Below the pieces are notes generated by a model. It was not told the DNA's origin. It saw only the letters and a program-made list of their open reading frames with translations, and searched no databases. From Actinernus sp. WN-2022 (lineage: Eukaryota > Cnidaria > Anthozoa > Actiniaria > Actinernidae): 64,000 bases of DNA. Made by a program: the position numbers and the translations under genes. Every line of letters starts with the position of its first letter. Position 1 is the first letter of the stretch. Positions 59,784 through 64,000 of the stretch are shown here, piece after piece. Location of the stretch: contig JAOWCC010001634.1 of NCBI GenBank assembly GCA_030867875.1, positions 138,962,365-139,026,364 of the forward strand, written 5' to 3'.

Positions 59784-60940
59784 GCTGAATTGAACCGAGC
59801 AGTTTTGACAGTTGAGCCGATTACTTCAAGTCTCGTGCTATGCCATATATGTTAATTCGCCATGAAGGTCATTGTAATGCCACTTGCATATCATTATTTT
59901 CTTTGTCTCCGTGAAAAGAAAAGAATCATTCACTAAACGATTCTTAATAACAAAGCCTTCATGCTGATGATCGTTTTTCGAACGGAAAAGAAAAGACAAA
60001 AAGTTGTTCTGTTCTGCAACAATTTTTGGAACAATCTTAGCGTTTTATTCCGTGTACTGATTAATGTCAAGCGACATTTTAAAAGCAGAAAGAACTATTT
60101 CAGTTCCATCGCTTTCAGTAAGTTTGGAAAGCTTTTTTAAAAAGTTTTGTGTGACTATAACGTCGCAGGGGGGTGAGGGAGGGTGTGTTTAACGGATAGA
60201 TTGCTTTAGTCCTTTGTATAATATTCTTATAACAGTCATCATTTTGAAAAGTTCAAAAGTTTTCGAACCAATGAAAATACAAAAAAACATACTTATTGTT
60301 TTCGATTACTTTTATAGGTGCTTTAGTAATTTACTCAAACACTTCAGAAATGTTTGGATTGAGAGAGCAAGCCAGGTTGGCATGAAACGGACTTCGATTA
60401 CAAAATCCGGAGTTCTCCTTCATCCGATGGAATCGTACGTAGCAATGTGAAACGATACGGCGTTGTTTACCGAGTTTGAAAATGTTTGAGTACAAAAGAA
60501 CTGAATAGCAAGATTTTGAAAATGGTGATTTCAGTATGGATGAGGGAGACGCGGGATACTCATGGCATAGCCGAATAACAACAAATTAACGAGAAAACAT
60601 TATCAGTGACTTTATTTGTAATGATAAATGTTTTTGTTAAAACACAGTTTAAAACAGTCACTTTCCAGCGCTTTTTCTTCAATAGATCTGCCAGAATCTG
60701 GAACACACTCCAGAGGAATTGAGATGTAACTCTCTCTGTTATTTAATTAACCGTTTTAAGAAACTATAACTTATAATTATTATATTACTTCGATGTAGAA
60801 AACCCCCGGACATGGAAATCAAACTGGCTGAAATGTAACACTGCTCGCAGCCTAACTAGTCCTCTTTCTTGCTGTTTTTTAGGATCCTAGCCAAACTACT
60901 AGTATTTAGCTAAAAAAAATACAAAAATGAATATCTTGTA
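59784..60940. other. Upstream flank of the iGluR gene
   Basis: This is the presumed promoter region on the minus strand. An ATATATGG box lies about 60 bp from the ATG. I see no CpG-rich core and no recognisable second gene; the open frame 60214-60450 has no identifiable domain. Confidence 0.4.
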
Positions 60941-60989
60941 CTTTGTTAGAGTAATCTTACTTAGTCTGAATGGGCCCGCAGTAATTGAT

Positions 60990-61665
60990 GAAAACTGTTG
61001 CGGTATCCTGCCATTATTATTGCTGCCGCAGCGAGCGAGCCTGAAGCGAGCGAGCAAGGCATCAGTTCTAATCTGTAAGCGGGTCCAAATCTCGATTTCT
61101 TTTTTACCACAATGCATCACTTCTATTGTCTTTTTATACCACACTGCTTTGCACGGATCTGATCGTCACGTGACATTACACGAGGTGGAATCTGCATTGT
61201 TTGAGCTAACTTCGTTCAACCGTTCTTTAATGCATTTCTGTGTATGCAATCCTTGTGTAATCATGAACTGATTTGTTGAAGTGTACTGAGACGTGTAGGC
61301 GAAGTCTTTCTAACAGTTGATTTCCTGTGTTTAAACTTCACCGGGGAGAACAGCAGTTTGTTGTGCCGGGAATCTTAAGAAAATGTTGGGAATTGGCAGG
61401 CTCAGGGATTTACCGAGAGATCGTTGATATGTCGGGACAAAACGAAAATAAATCGCTACAACTTTTGAGTTACACACCACAGCTCAAACAGGATTCAGTC
61501 TCACGATAGCCCCAAAACTACAAAATATATTCATCTAACACCCTGGCATTTTTATCACCCAGTAATCTGTTTTTCCTGCTAATGTGCTAATGTAGGTTCT
61601 CTTCTAATACAATTCCTTAACTGAGCAGAGCAGCATTCACTACCTGTTAGGTATACTAGTTCTTA
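60990..61665 (+). repeat. Dispersed repeat, inverted counterpart of 10420-10880
   Basis: It shares TTTAATGCATTTCTGTGTATG, ACGAGGTGGAATCTGCATTG and ACTACCTGTTAGGTATACTAG with the 10.4-10.9 kb copy. Here an extra 300 bp or so lies between the last two blocks. No coding function is seen. Confidence 0.65.
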
Positions 61666-62036
61666 ATTCATTATTTGTCTGAATGTAATTATCACTTTTC
61701 CTTTATGTTGTCTTGTAATTTTCAGTGTTGTACGAATATGGCGAAGCTAAATCAATAAACTAGAAATTCTAGATAATTAATTGTAACTAAGATACGTAGA
61801 ATTTCACTCTTTGTAACAACACCTTTCTTGGCTAGCTTAGCATATTGCCAGGCCCAAATAACACTGAATTAAGCATAAGGGTTACATATCAAAATCATTG
61901 CACACAGAAGAGGACATTTGGTATTGGTGATCGCTTTGAAGTAAATGCGATTTTATTCAGTTGAGAGAGATCTATATCGATATCCTGATTCCATATCTAT
62001 ATCTATGTACTATTTACAATATGAGTGCCGCTTCGG

Positions 62037-62190
62037 CTCACCCTTCTCACACCTCGGCCATGTTGGATAGAAACAGTAGATTTTGCGTGGCCAGCCTCGC
62101 ACTGAGCAGATTCAGAACGAGTTTAGCCCGCAAAAACAAAGGGTTTTATTCTCCTGGAACTCAACATGGCCGCCGCGTGGGAAGGGTGAA
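62037..62190. mobile_element. MITE of the 'TTCACCC' family, upstream flank
   Basis: It is nearly identical inside to 17647-17803 (AGATTTTGCGTGG, GAGTTTAGCCCGCAAAAAC, CTCAACATGGCCGCCGCGTG). It ends GAAGGGTGAA. Confidence 0.8.
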
Positions 62191-62199
62191 TGGTAACGT

Positions 62200-63450
62200 A
62201 CTTATGATATGCAGCCCTTAAAATTTTAAACTTTGATTTCTCCCACCTTGCTATCGATGTGGGATGAATTAGTTTCTCACAAAAACATGTCCCACATCGA
62301 AGAGACAGTGTGTATGCAATAAGAGAGCAGAGCGTAGCGTGCAGAAAAAATAGGTCCCACATGAAAGAGATGGTGTGTACGCAATAAGAGAGCAGATATA
62401 GGCTTTGTTATTTCACTCAGCCCGGGATAGGAGAAGTCAGTGATCGGTCGTGAGACCTCCTCACACCAACGCTAGCATGTTAGTATCCTGTATCATTCCA
62501 GTATGGAATGAGCCGCTGGTAAACGTATTAATTATACTAACAGAATGAATAATAAGTTCAGGCCCGACAAAAATGAGAATTCAGCTTGTCCTTCGGGAAA
62601 GTTACTTTTGACTTTTACTTTCCCAAGACACTTTTGCAGCTTTTGAACATCCCAAAGTTTAGTGAACAGTTTTATCTAGTTTAATTAATTTAATTGTCCT
62701 TCAATTCGGGCATGTGACTGATGTGACCGAGAAGATTTAATTGTCCGACAGGAGAATCTACTAAACCCAGAATATCGGACACGACCTTTTTCGAGCCCTG
62801 AAGTTATACAAAGTAGTAATTGTTAAAAAGATTACCCTTTATTTTTAACTTATTTATCAGGTGAGAAAGCAATTTTTGTTTCTTGAATGGATATAGTGGG
62901 GGGAGCTGTATACATTTTCAGTATGGTTGAGGGGGGATGTATCTGTTTTCCTCTTTGCCTGCGAGGGAGGTTTACATGTTGTTTAATTATAATTAATTAC
63001 CCCTCCGGTGTAATTAGTAAACGGTCCCTATATGTCTTAGGTCTTAGGACATTCTAGACTACCCGACTACAGCCCTCCTATTAAAACAAAGTGTATCTAT
63101 CACATATTTAGCTAACGAAATTGAATTGGATTGGAATGGAATGAAACACAAACACGATAACAAGATTTGATACAAGTTCTTATTAAAGTTTTAAAACTTT
63201 AAGTATAGTTTACCTCCATTCAACACCGAAGTCGCGATTCAAGTACTCTGCAAATATGCACTATTTGGCTTTAGTTTTCTCACCATTTCCGTGAGCGCCG
63301 TGTACATTTCTAAAACGGTAAATGCGGAAATGCTTCCGCCGTAATCTTAGTACAAAACACCCTGGTAAATAATAAAAGAAAGACCGGCAGTTAACTTACC
63401 AAAGGTCACATCCCCAATGTATCTGTTGTAGGTTGTTTCTCAATTCAGGT
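62200..63450. other. Upstream flank, weak repeats
   Basis: CCCACATCGA / TCGATGTGGG inverted blocks are seen near 62255-62300, with a repeat of GAGACAGTGTGTATGCAATAAGAGAGCAG at 62299 and 62368. A partial TAGGGACCG-type MITE end is near 62995-63030 (AATTAGTAAACGGTCCCTA). No gene is seen. Confidence 0.45.
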
Positions 63451-63458
63451 TATTTTTC

Positions 63459-63960
63459 AAACATTTAAAAACACCCTAACCGTCAACAAGAGGTGTTCAC
63501 TAACTTTGGGTGTTTAGAGCTACATATATATAGTCAATAATTTTGGGTGTTTAAAGCGAAGTCACTAAACAAAAGACAAGTATAATGCTTCTTAAATGGT
63601 CCTGTGAACTAATTAATCCAAAACCTAACCCTACATTTAAAAACACCCTAACCGTCAACAAGGGCTGCTCACTTACTTTGAAGTCAATAATTGTGGGTGT
63701 TTAGAGCTAAGTCACTAAACAACAGACAAGTATAATGCTTCTTCAATGGTCCTGTGAACTAATTAATCCAAAACCTAACCCTACATTTAAAAAAAAAACT
63801 AACCGTCAACAAGGGCTGCTCACTTTGGGTATTTTAAGAGCTACAATCAATAATTTTGGGTGTTTAGGTTTAAGTCACTAAATATAACAGACAAATGTAA
63901 TGCTATCCAACATTTAAAAGACTCTAAAAATGTAAAAATGACCTAGGTATTTAAAAAAAA
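63459..63960. repeat. Tandem array, unit about 155-170 bp, three copies
   Basis: Each unit begins ACATTTAAAAACACCCTAAC or a variant (63465, 63631, 63783) and contains GGGTGTTTAGAGCTA and AGACAAGTATAATGCTTCTT. It runs towards the window edge, where short GACCTAGGTTGTTTTAAAA repeats follow. Confidence 0.8.
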
Positions 63961-64000
63961 TTAAAATGACCTAGGTTGTTTTAAAATAACCTAGGTTGTT

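Overview
The window is animal nuclear DNA, most likely from an anthozoan cnidarian such as a stony coral. The grounds are an AT-rich background, conventional GT-AG introns, an early-branching-looking ionotropic glutamate receptor, tRNA-derived SINEs, a CR1/Jockey-type LINE and many short inverted-repeat (MITE-like) elements. The species is inferred; no marker fixes it.

One host gene dominates. An ionotropic glutamate receptor (iGluR) lies on the minus strand from the ATG at 59783 to the stop at 1994. I resolve 15 coding exons, with matching phases at 14 GT-AG introns, giving about 984 aa: signal peptide, amino-terminal domain (exons 1-7), ligand-binding S1 (exons 8-10), M1 (exon 10), pore loop and M3 (exon 11), S2 (exons 11-13), M4 (exon 14) and a basic cytoplasmic tail (exon 15). 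The one defect seen is a one-base surplus near the start of exon 8.

Intron 7 (26.6 kb) holds two intronless genes on the opposite strand, 21226-22536 and 37306-38553. They are paralogous cell-surface-type proteins with three Ig-like domains each. The first ends in a GPI-signal-like hydrophobic tail; the second stops before it and is probably secreted.

The rest is mainly intronic mobile and repetitive DNA. Region by region: 1-1.99 kb, downstream flank with a MITE, a SINE fragment and a transposon nested in a TTAA-flanked element; 2-16 kb, exons 15-8 with a 23-bp satellite, a 25-bp satellite built on the exon 10 splice donor, a SINE inside a SINE and several foldback elements; 16-42.6 kb, intron 7 with the two Ig genes, helicase fossils and many MITEs; 41.5-42.5 kb, an element with long inverted repeats, 9-bp target duplications and a helicase fragment; 42.7-51 kb, intron 6 with a LINE that has an open 793-aa reading frame; 51.2-54.8 kb, intron 5 with a broken second LINE and a SINE; 54.9-59.8 kb, exons 5-1 and a 33-bp array; 59.8-64 kb, upstream flank with dispersed repeats and a roughly 160-bp tandem array.

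The most notable observations are the array of donor-like sites next to the exon 10 donor, the receptor's mixed AMPA/kainate- and NMDA-like residues, the nested anchored/secreted Ig pair, a shared LINE-SINE 3' tail, and several insertions whose empty sites are present in the same window.
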